A DNA stretch of 13,976 nt from Pavlovales sp. CCMP2436 (taxonomy: Eukaryota > Haptophyta > Pavlovophyceae > Pavlovales): assembly GCA_026770615.1 (NCBI GenBank), contig MU632088.1, positions 5,979 to 19,954 of the forward strand, written 5' to 3'. The notes under the pieces are model-generated. The model was given only the letters and a program-made list of their open reading frames with translations, was not told the origin of the DNA and ran no database searches. Numbering within the stretch: position 1 is the stretch's first letter; every line of letters starts with the position of its first letter. This document shows positions 1 to 8,046 of this stretch, piece by piece. A program made the translations under genes and the position numbers.

Positions 1-1
1 A

Positions 2-394
2 CATAATCGAATACACCTTTATAGATTTGATGTTAGTGGACGTGACAACTATTTAACTTATACAGGTGCGTCTGAAGATTTATATAAAATCGAAGATATT
101 ACTGATAAATCGTATATCCAATTCGATGATGGCATGGTCGAGACACTACTAGATCCTGTTACAATTCAACATACGATTTTCGGAGGAACTGGGCTAAACA
201 CTGGACTCGTGTTATCATTTGATTTTAAGAATATTACGGACTCTGGTTATCAAAAGATTTTTTCAATTGGAGACTATTATGATGCAACAACTTCAAGCAA
301 TACTGAGACTGAATGCGAGGGAGTTAGTATATTATTCAATTCTACAAATATGCGCGTTAGATTTGGTCGGAGTCCCATCTTTTTTTCAAAGTAG
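2..394 (+). pseudogene. Partial LamG/concanavalin-like beta-sandwich frame interrupted by the element
   Basis: The frame is open from the window edge and runs about 123 codons before entering the left terminal repeat of the element at 371; the last eight codons and the TAG at 392-394 belong to the element. The sequence is rich in alternating hydrophobic and polar residues (for example GLVLSFDFKNI and GVSILFN followed by MRVRFG), the pattern of a laminin-G/concanavalin A-like jelly roll. It is clearly more AT-rich than the rest of the window, which supports a flank of different origin. No intron signal is seen. It could be a host gene or a gene of another integrated or large virus. The family call is from pattern only; the interruption is seen directly. 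Confidence 0.5.
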
Positions 395-445
395 AAAACA
401 CACATGATCAAATAAGATCGTACACGGTAAAAGTGCACGATCGTA
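371..445. repeat. Left terminal inverted repeat
   Basis: Read outward to inward, this segment matches the reverse complement of 13808-13898. Both begin AGTCCCATC plus a T-run. After a 14-base-longer spacer on the right side they share GTAGAAA, GATCAAATAAGAT and GTGCACGATCGT. About 47 of 56 positions of the inner part (391-445) agree by eye. It contains an imperfect hairpin: GATCGTACAC at 416-425, a 7-base loop, and GTGCACGATC at 433-442. In protein-primed replicons the terminal repeats act as origins where the terminal protein primes synthesis; that role is inferred here. Confidence 0.85.
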
Positions 446-738
446 AATGAGCCAGGACGGCTTTTCCCGCTCGGTCTTTAGTGACTTTATTTACATATAC
501 TTCTTTTATAGAGAGTTCTAAAAAATAATCTGAGAATTACAGAGAAATGGTTTTGTAAATCGAAAAAAAATACTGAAAACGATTCTCCATAGCCGGACGG
601 CTCAGATCGAAAAAAGAGCGCACCTTGTGAAAGCACTGGAGCCACACTCCTTTAGGAGCGAGCCACAATGCCGTGCGCAAGACATTTTGGATCGTGTGCT
701 TAACCGTGAATGCTCATAATTGACGATCACGCTAGACT
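446..738. other. Gene-free left end between terminal repeat and first gene
   Basis: No convincing reading frame is seen on either strand. The stretch holds two related short motifs, AGCCAGGACGGCT near 450 and AGCCGGACGGCT near 592, each a 4-bp stem around a short loop. A small hairpin CTCC-TTTA-GGAG lies near 647. It lies downstream of the leftward gene ending at 739, so it is likely a 3' untranslated and terminal region. Confidence 0.5.
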
Positions 739-2037
739 CTACGGTGGTGCTTCACGGCCCCGACGCTGCGCGACGAATCTCGTAAGCGTGTCGGCAATGA
801 TCTTCCTTGCCGCGGCCTCCTGTCGTTGCTGCTTCCGAAGCGCAGCGGCCTTGGTTCTCTTTTCCGTGGCCAACAAAAGGGCGACGTCTATACGTTTCTG
901 GTCGATGCTTTTTGCCTTGCCGCTCTGTTTAAAGCGACTTGCGATCGTCTGAAGAGCATCCTGCTCGTGAATCTGTCTTGCTTTTTGGATATTGTACTCG
1001 CTAATCACGAGGTTGCGCACAGCGGCCAGACTGATGAAAGTTAGAGAGTACCTGGTCGGAGGGATTTGTGCATTCGCCAGATAGCTGAGGCGGTACTGGT
1101 CACGTGTGTCAGCTATGAATTGTGTTAGGTTTTTGACTGCGAGAAGATCAACCGCGCGCAAGGTCGGACGTTACAGCTCGACCCATGCAGGCGCCTGTGA
1201 TTTTAGGTGCGCAACCTCATTCGACTCACTCACAGCGGTCATCTCAGCAGCCCTTGCAAGAACACTAACAGCCTCTGGGTCTTCGCCGCTCACGTACGTT
1301 GAAGGATGCGGATTTGATTGTGTCGCAGGAACGCCGGTGATAGTCATAGCCTCTTCGACGGGTTTAGACGATGTCAACGGAGACTTCCTGCTCTCCCTAA
1401 TCGGTGTCGCCGGCGATGCACTCGGACCGGCGGCTTGGGTCGTGATCGGTATTTTAGGCACTGCAACCGATGATATCGCCGGTGCCATTGGATTGAAAAT
1501 CTGACGAGCACCAGGAACTTGTTGGACGATGTACGTCGGGGGTGCAATGACAGATCCGGCAAGATTCATACTCAGCTGACTCGGTGCGACAAAGCCCGTG
1601 GTCTCAACCGCACGTGCTCCCTCAAATGCGGCAGGCTGAATTCCCATTGAAAGCCTTTGAGCAAGAAACGGAGCGTCGCGCAGGCTGATATAGTTCTTGA
1701 GTGACGTGTCCGATGTGATCGTCACTTCTGGTATGCCGTATCCAACGTTTAATATAGTAAGCTCGCTCCTATAAGGTTCTGGGGCAGATTCAGGCTCGGG
1801 AACGCTATAGTCTATAAAAATAGGTTCCTTGTGCAGAGAGAGTTTCACTGACGACTCGTCAAGTTGCACCCCAGTCCACATATCCTTGGACGGCCAAAGG
1901 CGAAACATGACCCCGACATAGGGATTTCCGTCTGAGGTAGTGTAGTATGTGTAGCGCGGTCGAGGGTCGGATGGCTTGATGGCGTATGGGTTCATATATT
2001 GATTGCTGTGTTTTTCGTGATTAGCAAAGTGTGACAT
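739..2037 (-). pseudogene. Unrecognised Pro/Ala-rich protein with C-terminal basic helix, one in-frame stop
   Basis: An ATG at 2037 opens 288 codons to a TAA at 1171-1173. The same frame then stays open for a further 144 codons to a TAG at 739-741, with no Met in the second part. This suggests one gene of about 432 codons broken at codon 289. The N-terminal 150 residues look folded (aromatic and beta-rich, with PRYTYYTTSDGNPYVG). The middle is a low-complexity Pro/Ala/Ser linker. The C-terminal third is strongly helical and basic (ATEKRTKAAALRKQQRQEAA). It is last in the leftward block after the packaging ATPase, 25 bases downstream, so a virion or core role is plausible. I do not recognise the family. 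Stop-codon readthrough is an alternative to mutation. Confidence 0.6.
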
Positions 2038-2062
2038 GCTGATGTAATGGTGTTTGTCATTT

Positions 2063-2785
2063 TTAACTTACCACCAATCTGGAAAACCTATTGTAGATCT
2101 CACCAGACGCGACATCGATCCACATGAATGCATGAGGGTCGCCGCCTACCTTGAAAACATGTCGGTAAATAACATCAAACTCCTCTCGCGAGCGGGGTAC
2201 AAGCTCTGACCGAACATTCTCGATTTCCTTCAAGTTGGCTGATTTGAACATTGCGATATGCGAGAGCAGTTTGCGTGTGCTGAGAGGTAAAGCGTTAAAA
2301 GTTTGAGAAATGACCCACACGGAAAGCTTGAGATGACGCCTGTTTGCTATCGTTCGCTCGAGTTGCTTTCTCAGCGAAGAGTCCTTCAACGAGGTCATAA
2401 AATCATCAATGAGCAGCAGACTTTCCTTGCCCGCCTTTGCCGATACCTCGCAGCACGCAATGATTTCACTGAGAATCTCGCTATTAAACTCATGTGCGAG
2501 TGAGTGATGACCCTTGAATGGGTTGTCCTTCATTGACTCGAATGACCCTTGAGGTACGAGTACAAATACGCGGTTAAATTGATTAATGAAAATTGGTGGA
2601 TGCTGCTGGGTTCAAAATGCGGTGCTGAGACTGCTTTTTCCGCTGCGTGGCGGCCCGAGAAAAGCTATAAAGCTGTGATTCTGCGGTAGCGGGTGAGGGA
2701 CGTCGTGGTACGGTGTATCGCACAAAAACGTAGGTGTGTGAATTTTAATGTCGTTAAACTCCTCTACGATTGTTGGAGGACTCAT
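2063..2785 (-). pseudogene. FtsK/HerA-type genome packaging ATPase with an in-frame TGA
   Basis: The start is the ATG at 2785, five bases after the stop of the upstream small gene. The 240-codon frame carries a Walker A motif GPPRSGKS (residues 44-51), a hydrophobic-acidic Walker B LLLIDD (123-128), and the segment VWVISQTFNALPLSTRK (156-172). That last segment corresponds to the sensor region conserved in A32-like ATPases of Polintons, virophages and adintoviruses. Its role in the family is ATP-driven packaging of DNA into preformed capsids. A TGA at 2612-2614 (codon 58, just after Walker A) interrupts the frame. Without the piece upstream of this TGA the remaining 156-codon open frame lacks Walker A and would not be active. 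Confidence 0.87.
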
Positions 2786-2790
2786 CGTGG

Positions 2791-3096
2791 TTAATAGCAG
2801 CGGATATAATTCTCTTTAGGTGGCGCCACGGGTGCGGTTATTGGAATAGGGGTGTAGACAGGTGGTAATGACAGTGGAATGCCTGGTATGCAGTAACCGA
2901 GCAGCTTCAGCCTAAGTTTTTTTATCTTGTGATGCGTTCTCTCGGCATTGTATCGATCACGTGCGGCGGCGAGTGCACGAATCTGACCAGGTGTTGCCTT
3001 TTTTTTAGCCGTCTGCGTCGACTGGTCGACGACTGGGATCGAGAGGCAGGTAGACTGGTCTTCGGTGGCAGGATTGCACGTTGAGGTTTCCGACAT
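2791..3096 (-). CDS. Small basic protein with proline-rich tail, unknown function
   Basis: An ATG at 3096 starts a 101-residue protein, and the reading frame is intact. The N-terminal 30 residues are Ser/Thr/Gln-rich. Residues 31-66 form a lysine/arginine-rich predicted helix (AKKKATPGQIRALAAARDRY onward, then KIKKLRLKLL). The last 30 residues are proline-rich (PPVYTPIPITAPVAPP). The KKK and KIKKLRLK clusters could be nuclear localisation or DNA-binding signals. It is the first gene of the leftward packaging block, diverges from the minor capsid gene across 43 bases, and ends five bases before the ATPase start. I do not recognise a family. A virion DNA-condensing or ATPase-partner role is inference only. 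Confidence 0.6.
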   Translation of the reverse strand: MSETSTCNPATEDQSTCLSIPVVDQSTQTAKKKATPGQIRALAAARDRYNAERTHHKIKKLRLKLLGYCIPGIPLSLPPVYTPIPITAPVAPPKENYIRCY

Positions 3097-3139
3097 TATG
3101 ATTATATACAAGAAAAATAAATCTAGACAACCAGTACCA
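3097..3139. promoter_or_regulatory. Divergent promoter between packaging and capsid blocks
   Basis: This 43-bp gap separates an ATG on the minus strand (3096) from an ATG on the plus strand (3140). It is AT-rich and contains a TATA-like ATTATATAC near 3102-3110 and AAAAATAAAT near 3114. Such a compact divergent gap must serve both genes or lie within longer transcripts. No transcription data are available; the TATA call is by eye. Confidence 0.5.
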
Positions 3140-3918
3140 ATGACGAGCCAGCAGTTCATATATTTATCATCGGTGTCGGCAGACAATTTCCCGCTTGGTG
3201 AATATCGTCGTGATTGTTGCGATTGGGACCTAGGCATACCCCTCAATTGCATGCAAGACGAGAAAATACTGGTCCAGCTGGCATCTGCAGCGATACCTAT
3301 TTCGCATCTTACCGTTAATGTCACAAATAACGTTTTTCGATTTACTGACACCAACAATGCAGGTGCTCTCTCTACGTTCATCATGACACCGGGTTATTAT
3401 GCGACTATAACGACATTTGTTACAGCCTTAAATGCCGCATGGCTTGCGGCATTTCCGCTTAGGACTGTCACGGTCTCATACACCTCTGGGGATTTCAAAT
3501 TGAAGATTGTGAACTCCAGCGCGACGAATACAACCACCCTATATCCTTCGGGATCTACAATGAATCAGCTCCTGGGGATGGGAAGCATTTCCAACATCCT
3601 TACTTCGACAGTTTCCAAATTTTTGCCTTGCTTCTTCGACATCAGTGGACCACGCGCAATACGTCTTGTTGCCCCGCAGCTAGATTTGCATACCACCGAC
3701 TCGCTGGGCAACGGAAGTTCGCTAAATACCTTCGCGTCAATCCCGATTAATGTGCCGTGGGGTTCTACGCAGACCTTTTTGTCCCCGTTTTCAATGCTAC
3801 TCGAAACCACAAGAAAAAGCATCTCAACACTGCGCATTCCACTAGAACAGACAACGGCGATCCGTACGACACAAATGGACTTGAGTTGACTTGTGCATTA
3901 TCAGTTTTCATCGTCTAA
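3140..3918 (+). pseudogene. Minor capsid (penton-like) protein, single jelly roll, late frameshift
   Basis: The preferred start is the ATG at 3140 (MTSQQFIYLSS); a longer open frame upstream overlaps the divergent gene and promoter. Features match minor capsid proteins of Polintons and adintoviruses. Early aromatic residues are followed by a segment ending ILVQLASAAIPISHLTVN. Then come the TPGYYATITTFVTALN helix, MNQLLGMG, and the late GPRAIRLVAPQLDL and IPINVPWGS motifs. This protein normally forms the pentamer at capsid vertices. Near 3838-3843 the frame shifts. The family-like ending (DNGDPYDTNG and onward) lies in another frame and stops with TAA at 3916-3918; the original frame instead ends at a TGA at 3887-3889. 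It heads the rightward late block. Confidence 0.78.
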
Positions 3919-3952
3919 AAAAAAATGTGTGGGACTGTTACCACCAATCAAA

Positions 3953-4267
3953 ATGGGACTGTTCGGACGTCTATCGCAGGGAGCAAAGCACATCGGACGC
4001 ACCGCCGGGGCTGAAATAGGCAACATTGGTCGCTTCACGAGCACGTTTCTTGCAGGCGCAGGGAAGGCCGCTCAGCAAGTAGCCGACATCGGTCATCAGG
4101 CACTGAAACTCGCAGAAGCTATCCCTATTTTGAAGAATATACCCGTTGTTCAAGGTCTCGTAGGTGTAGGGAAGTCGATGATGAACACGGTCGGGCTCGC
4201 CGGATCCGTTGCAAGCACTACTGGAGCGGCCGGTAAACTCCTGACCAATAAATTTGAAATAAAATAG
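3953..4267 (+). CDS. Small pVI-like membrane-active virion protein
   Basis: The 104-residue frame starts at the ATG at 3953, 34 bases after the minor capsid TAA; in-frame sequence upstream (from 3893) is not needed. It begins MGLFGRLSQGAKHIG, an amphipathic Gly/Lys pattern, followed by Ala/Gly-rich helices (TFLAGAGKAAQQVADIG and a helix around IPILKNIPVVQGLVGVG). Size, composition and location between penton and hexon genes fit the pVI/pX-like proteins reported in adintoviruses and adenoviruses. In those families such proteins coat the capsid interior and disrupt endosomal membranes. LAGA-G and LVGV-G match the adenovirus protease consensus (M/I/L)XGX-G, though Gly-rich sequence can do so by chance. 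The frame is intact. An AATAAA at 4258-4263 lies at its 3' end. Confidence 0.6.
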   Translation: MGLFGRLSQGAKHIGRTAGAEIGNIGRFTSTFLAGAGKAAQQVADIGHQALKLAEAIPILKNIPVVQGLVGVGKSMMNTVGLAGSVASTTGAAGKLLTNKFEIK

Positions 4268-4307
4268 CACACTGAATTAAAATCTAACGTACAGATACAC
4301 TGATACG

Positions 4308-5579
4308 ATGAACGACACGGACCATTAGCATGCTCCCGCCATACCGGGTTTCTACGATTTTTCACCCCGCCCACCAGCGGTAAAGAGCGAATGCATTCGA
4401 GCGTACATTACCCCTACGAACGGTGCCACTTTTGCGCCAAGTTCGCAAATTACGTTCGAGCTAGCTTGCGGGACACCCGGGCAGATGATTGACCCAAGTC
4501 AGACAGCACTCTCGTTTCGCATCGTGAACGGGGCGGCCCAATCGATCCAACTTGATAAATCGGCGGCATGTTTTCTTTCGCAGATCGATATTTTTCACGG
4601 TTCGAGGCAGCTCAGTTCGATATCTGAGTATAATTTATTGCATCAAATTTTGACCGACTTCAGCTGTGGATGCGACGACTATAAAACGTCAGGCACCATG
4701 CGAGGTGTTGAGGATTACGTTCCTGTGGCTATCGCGACAGCAGCAAATTTCACCGATGCTTACTACGCAAGACTCGGGGCAACCATTGCACCTGGTGGCT
4801 CTCTGACTGTTTGATTACCATTCTTGGCTCTTTGTCGATGCGGGCCTGGCCAGTCTCACAAGCCAAGGAGAATATTCGGATTGTCATTAAACTGGTAGAC
4901 GTACTGAATTACGGGAAATGGTCAGCTGCCCCTGTTGGAACGTGTGCAATTGATAACTGCAAAATTTGGCTTTCGTATATTCGTATCGATCCGAATGTTG
5001 AACGAAAAATGGTCCTCGACCTAGGGGGCGTCGTGTCGATTCCGTGTGTTGATTTCGTTCAGACGTCAACCTCAGTTGCAGCTGGAAGCAATTACGTGAG
5101 TATGCCCATCGCGGTGCGAGCCAAATCAGCAACCGCTATCTTCGTGGCTATTCGCAAAACGGCAAACTTGGGTGCTCTTGGTGTGTTCAATGGATCGTTT
5201 CACGGGTGGAGATGTCGTCGGAAACGTTTCATATCGGTTCAGAATTGGATCGACCATCATCCCGAGCTCATACGTCACGGCTGGTGCAGAATCGCGGATG
5301 GAACTGATGCGCGCTTTGGGCATGCAGCTTTCGGAATCTACGGCGCGTACATGTGTTTCTGCCGCAGATGATTACCTTGCCACGGCGTTTGTAATCGGAG
5401 TCTCACTACAGTGCTTTCCGATGACAGAGGCTATGGGTGACGGTCTCCTCGTGGACAGTACTATTATTTTAGAGATGAATTTGGGAACAGCTCAGACCAG
5501 TGCGATCCGACCCAACGCCTTCGTGCAGATGAAGAAAGCGCTCGTATTTGCTAACGGAGCCATCACGTTTGATGCATAG
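4308..5579 (+). pseudogene. Major capsid protein, double jelly roll (hexon-like), one stop and two frameshifts
   Basis: The likely start is the ATG at 4308. A TAG interrupts codon 7 (4326-4328), and the frame is then open through 4811. Coding continues in a second frame from about 4815 to 5200 and returns to the first frame from about 5200 to the TAG at 5577-5579, giving roughly 420 codons. Characteristic segments are ITFELACGTPG, QIDIFHGSRQLSSISEYN, LGSLSMRAWPVSQAKENIRI, KIWLSYIRIDPNVE and YRFRIGSTIIPSSYV. The last of these resembles the conserved YxFRIGxxxxPS region of Polinton/adintovirus capsid proteins. The protein would form the trimeric capsomers of an icosahedral shell. Order minor capsid, pVI-like, major capsid is typical. 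An AATAAA at 5603-5608 follows. Confidence 0.8.
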
Positions 5580-5815
5580 GGGAGGAAGGAGTGGATACTC
5601 ATAATAAACAACAACAAAAAAACAATTGTAATTATCATTACACTCCAAGCGAGACTAATGATAGTCACAGTTGAACGCCACACACAAGTAGGGAGAGCAC
5701 TCTCAAACGCAAACATAAAGGGTAAACGCGTAAGTGGGATTAACGTAATCTGGCCAGGCTGGAGTAAGGTTCCGTTTCTCAAATTTGGTCTACTACAAAT
5801 ATCTACAATCGAGCG
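5580..5815. other. AT-rich gap between major capsid gene and next gene
   Basis: The gap starts with an AATAAA (5603-5608) and an A-rich stretch, fitting a capsid mRNA 3' end. A plus-strand frame from the ATG at 5658 runs to 5996 and shares its last part with the next gene in a different frame; I could not decide whether it is coding. GTAAGT at about 5728 and a downstream GGCCAG resemble splice sites but nothing else supports an intron. Confidence 0.35.
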
Positions 5816-6322
5816 ATGCATGGTTATTCTCACTATATGCCCTATTCAGCACCCGGTAAATCGTTCGATCTGGTTGGGTACCTTGTCGTTTCACCAACAC
5901 TCGTCCGGACTCGCGAGACACGCGTACTCAGTATGGCGAACAAGGAAAACGGATGGGAAGCACCTCCGCATGACAAGGAATGGCGTAGATGGCTAGGGGC
6001 TTCGGATGGCGTTTACAACGCGGTTGCCAAGCTGTTGACGGACCTTGGCATCTGGTACATTTTCGAGAGAGGTACGGGCAAGATCATGAAGCAAGGAGGT
6101 TCGCATGTAACTCTCGACCAAGCCTCGATTTTTCCTCTCGTGCGAAATGTGCTCACACGGAGTCTGTGGCGACAAAACGTGAGGCAAGTTGGTAAAGTGC
6201 AGGTCACGATCGGTCGTGGGGTGGAGGTGAGCGGGGTCGATGGTGGTCCAACACGTCGCTTCAGAAATGCACACACTCCTAAAGAATTATATAGGATGCC
6301 TTGCACAGGGAGAAACATTTGA
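5816..6322 (+). CDS. Hypothetical protein upstream of the lipase
   Basis: The frame runs 168 codons from the ATG at 5816 to a TGA at 6320-6322. An internal ATG at 5933 (MANKENGWEAPP) is an alternative start. The middle is rich in Trp and charged residues (HDKEWRRWLGASDGVYNAV) with a helical hydrophobic segment (VAKLLTDLGIWYIF). No transmembrane segment or known motif is evident. Its stop overlaps the lipase start as TGATG (6320-6324), which argues for co-expression with the lipase, although a frameshift within one longer gene cannot be excluded given the damage elsewhere. I do not recognise the family; a virion-entry accessory role is suggested only by its neighbour. Confidence 0.5.
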   Translation: MHGYSHYMPYSAPGKSFDLVGYLVVSPTLVRTRETRVLSMANKENGWEAPPHDKEWRRWLGASDGVYNAVAKLLTDLGIWYIFERGTGKIMKQGGSHVTLDQASIFPLVRNVLTRSLWRQNVRQVGKVQVTIGRGVEVSGVDGGPTRRFRNAHTPKELYRMPCTGRNI

Positions 6323-6936
6323 TGGCACCACAAGACTTTGGTGCTAAAATTCTACGACGAGACTTGCCAGCATTCTTACGAGCCTCGTACGCACCCCTCT
6401 ACACAGCCGGCATGGAGATGAGTAAGCTCGGTTATTCGATGGACTTGAAGTTGAGCTCGAACGAGGCCAAGGTATTTTTCTCAGCTGCCACAGGTGCAGT
6501 TGTGTGCTTCCGTGGGAGCGTGAACGCGGCGGACTGGGCCGAGAATTTGCAACTAGGTGTGGGCATATTCGGTCCGAGACATCAAAGGTCCAAGGTACTC
6601 ATGGAAAAGGTACAGGCAAAATACGGACCATCGCATGCGATCGGGCACTCACTCGGGGGACACCTTGCAGAGCATTCAGGCGCACGTGGACTTATACTCA
6701 CCGTGGACAAGGCCGTGGGCGCTCGTGACTTGGGTACGCAGTCAAACCCCAACGAGCTCGATATCCGCGCAAAGGGCGATGTAGTCTCGGCTCTGTCTCA
6801 CGGGGGTCAGCGAGAGGAAGTAGTCCCCACCGGAAAGCCAGCGGCGGCACCCCGATTTCTTCCGGGACCCATTCGAGCTCCAATTGGCATGATAATCCGA
6901 GGGACGTTCGCACACAATTACGGCATATCTAAATAA
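6322..6936 (+). CDS. Class-3-type lipase (alpha/beta hydrolase)
   Basis: The frame starts at the ATG at 6322 (204 residues) and is intact. It contains VCFRGSVNAADWAENLQLGV (residues 61-80), which matches the conserved FRG(T/S)xxxxDWxxN region before the nucleophile in fungal-type class 3 lipases. IGHSLGGHLAE (107-117) follows, with Ser110 as GxSxG nucleophile. Asp153 (in GDVVSAL) and His198 (in FAHNYG) are likely remaining triad residues. The enzyme would hydrolyse glycerolipid ester bonds. Related lipases occur in several Polinton-like viruses and virophages, where a membrane role in entry or release is proposed. It is the last gene of the late block and one of the few undamaged ones. The triad assignment beyond Ser110 is inference. 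Confidence 0.82.
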   Translation: MAPQDFGAKILRRDLPAFLRASYAPLYTAGMEMSKLGYSMDLKLSSNEAKVFFSAATGAVVCFRGSVNAADWAENLQLGVGIFGPRHQRSKVLMEKVQAKYGPSHAIGHSLGGHLAEHSGARGLILTVDKAVGARDLGTQSNPNELDIRAKGDVVSALSHGGQREEVVPTGKPAAAPRFLPGPIRAPIGMIIRGTFAHNYGISK

Positions 6937-6937
6937 A
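6932..6937 (+). terminator. AATAAA overlapping the lipase stop codon
   Basis: AATAAA spans the TAA at 6934-6936, followed by an A-run. It lies in the 128-base gap where the two convergent gene blocks meet, where polyadenylation would be expected. Similar AATAAA motifs sit at the 3' ends of the pVI-like gene (4258-4263) and, on the minus strand, of the gene ending at 7702 (7706-7701). Confidence 0.5.
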
Positions 6938-7064
6938 CCAAAAAAAGCCGCCCCTTATGGTGTGCTGGTTGACGGATGTGCGGACCCGTATGGACGCGGT
7001 CGGCCCTGTCTAGTCTTGCTCGTCGTCTTGAAAGTCAAAGGGTCGTGTATGTGAACCAACGAGG

Positions 7065-7526
7065 TCAGGCGAACCGGTTTCTTCCGGGCCCAATTCGGTA
7101 TTTATACAATACGGTAAAGACACACAGCTTGGGAAACTTCCGGTGATCGCGGGTACCGAGGAGACGAACATCGAGGGGATGAACACCGAGGGGGCGAACA
7201 TCGAAGGGGCGATCATTTCTGACAGCTTTCGAGTATGCTTGATATCGCGCTTTTGGCACTTGTACGTCGTACACTGCTGGATCGACATTGTGAAGTGGGC
7301 TTGGAAAATAATGTAAAAAAATGACGCAGCATGGGTCGTCTTCGTCGTCATTGATCTTGCACGCTTCTTTTGGAAATATGATATCTGTGTGTTTTTTTAC
7401 GAGCAGCTTGTATTGGTCTTCTCTGCAAATGAAGCTGCTTTTGTAAACGGTTATAAAATTGAAATTTACTTAAAAGAAAAACTTCCGGTCGTGGGAGAAT
7501 CCGCCAACGATGGTGCCGTTGCTCAT
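7065..7526 (-). pseudogene. Unknown protein with internal pentapeptide repeat, one in-frame stop
   Basis: The ATG at 7526 overlaps the stop of the upstream 41-codon gene (ATGA), which favours this frame over a competing 113-codon frame at 7351-7010. The frame is 153 codons plus stop with a TAA at 7470-7472 (codon 19). It has an acidic patch (INDDEDDPCC), then a region encoded by 15-bp tandem repeats giving RPFDV-RPLGV-HPLDV-type pentapeptides, and a basic end (YKYRIGPGRNRF). It is the last gene of the leftward replication block. I recognise no family. If the competing frame is the real one, the product would end in the acidic DFQDDEQD instead. Confidence 0.4.
7151..7217. repeat. 15-bp tandem repeat
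   Basis: Three close copies (7166-7180, 7181-7195, 7196-7210) of GAACATCGAGGGGAT-like units are flanked by a degenerate copy (7151-7165) and a partial one (7211-7217). The period is a multiple of three, so it adds five residues per copy in any frame it is translated in. Confidence 0.75.
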
Positions 7527-7648
7527 GGTTTTACGTTGATTAGACGCACATCTTCGTCGATTAATTTCATCTGATTTATTAGACGTGTGATCTCGTTTAG
7601 CTTTGTCTCGATTAATTGGAGGTTGCTTGTAGCGTAAAAGTCTTCCAT
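7523..7648 (-). CDS. Small 41-residue helical protein
   Basis: The ATG at 7648 opens 41 codons to a TGA at 7523-7525. The product is MEDFYATSNLQLIETKLNEI and onward, with leucine/isoleucine spacing (LQLIETKLNEITRLINQMKL) typical of a short coiled coil. Its stop overlaps the next start as ATGA, and it lies 53 bases after the preceding gene. Length and lack of homology leave function open; a small oligomerisation or regulatory protein is possible. Confidence 0.45.
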   Translation of the reverse strand: MEDFYATSNLQLIETKLNEITRLINQMKLIDEDVRLINVKP

Positions 7649-7701
7649 TGTGTTAATTTATTAACAGTGTGGAACATTTTTATATGCTTCTCCGTGACAT
7701 T

Positions 7702-8027
7702 TTATTTGCGATCTTTTAAACCTACTCGAGGTTTTCCTTTTTTGGCATGCTTTTTTTGTTTATACAGGATGTAACGCGACATTATGGCCGGGGTTTCGTA
7801 TGATTCGTATATCTGATCGTCCCCTTCCGAATAGATAAACATATGTTTCCAGTTTGCCTTGTAATATATCCCTTGGCACAGATCGCTGGTTCCAATGTCA
7901 ACCAAAAGACCGGTGACCATGTGCTGATTTACCCATTCGATGCTGCAAAAATTGTACGTGTCTCCAACGGCACTTCCTTCGTGGACTCTGCCGTTTGAAC
8001 TGTCGAATAAAAGTCTTCGGGATCCAT
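7702..8027 (-). pseudogene. Unknown small protein with basic C-terminus, probable frameshift
   Basis: An ATG at 8027 (MDPEDFYSTVQTAEST) opens a 32-codon frame. A second frame (GTG at 8040) carries the longer remainder through TAA 7702-7704, containing NFCSIEWVNQHMVTGLLVD, and ends in the basic tail KQKKHAKKGKPRVGLKDRK. Joining them needs a frameshift near 7930-7960. The alternative is that the GTG-started 112-codon frame is the gene, but ATG starts dominate here and MDPEDFY resembles the start of the next gene (MEDFY). It begins about 20 bases after the polymerase stop. An AATAAA overlaps its stop on the minus strand. No family recognised. Confidence 0.45.
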
Positions 8028-8046
8028 TTAAGTCTCCCACATGTTT

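Noticed and set aside
3893..3952. N-terminal extension of the pVI-like protein in frame with the minor capsid gene
   Set aside because: It needs a GTG start and its sequence overlaps the true minor capsid end in another frame; the ATG at 3953 gives a typical start.
5720..5760. Intron with GTAAGT donor and CCAG acceptor
   Set aside because: The interval is too short for a usual intron, there is no branch or pyrimidine tract, and no frame is improved by removing it.
5492..5833. Minus-strand hydrophobic frame suggesting a membrane protein
   Set aside because: Its hydrophobic stretch arises from the A-rich 3' untranslated region after the capsid gene, and it overlaps the end of the capsid gene.
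7010..7351. 113-codon minus-strand frame starting at 7351
   Set aside because: The overlapping frame from 7526 has an ATGA link to the preceding gene and a longer open span; the 113-codon frame is kept only as an alternative.
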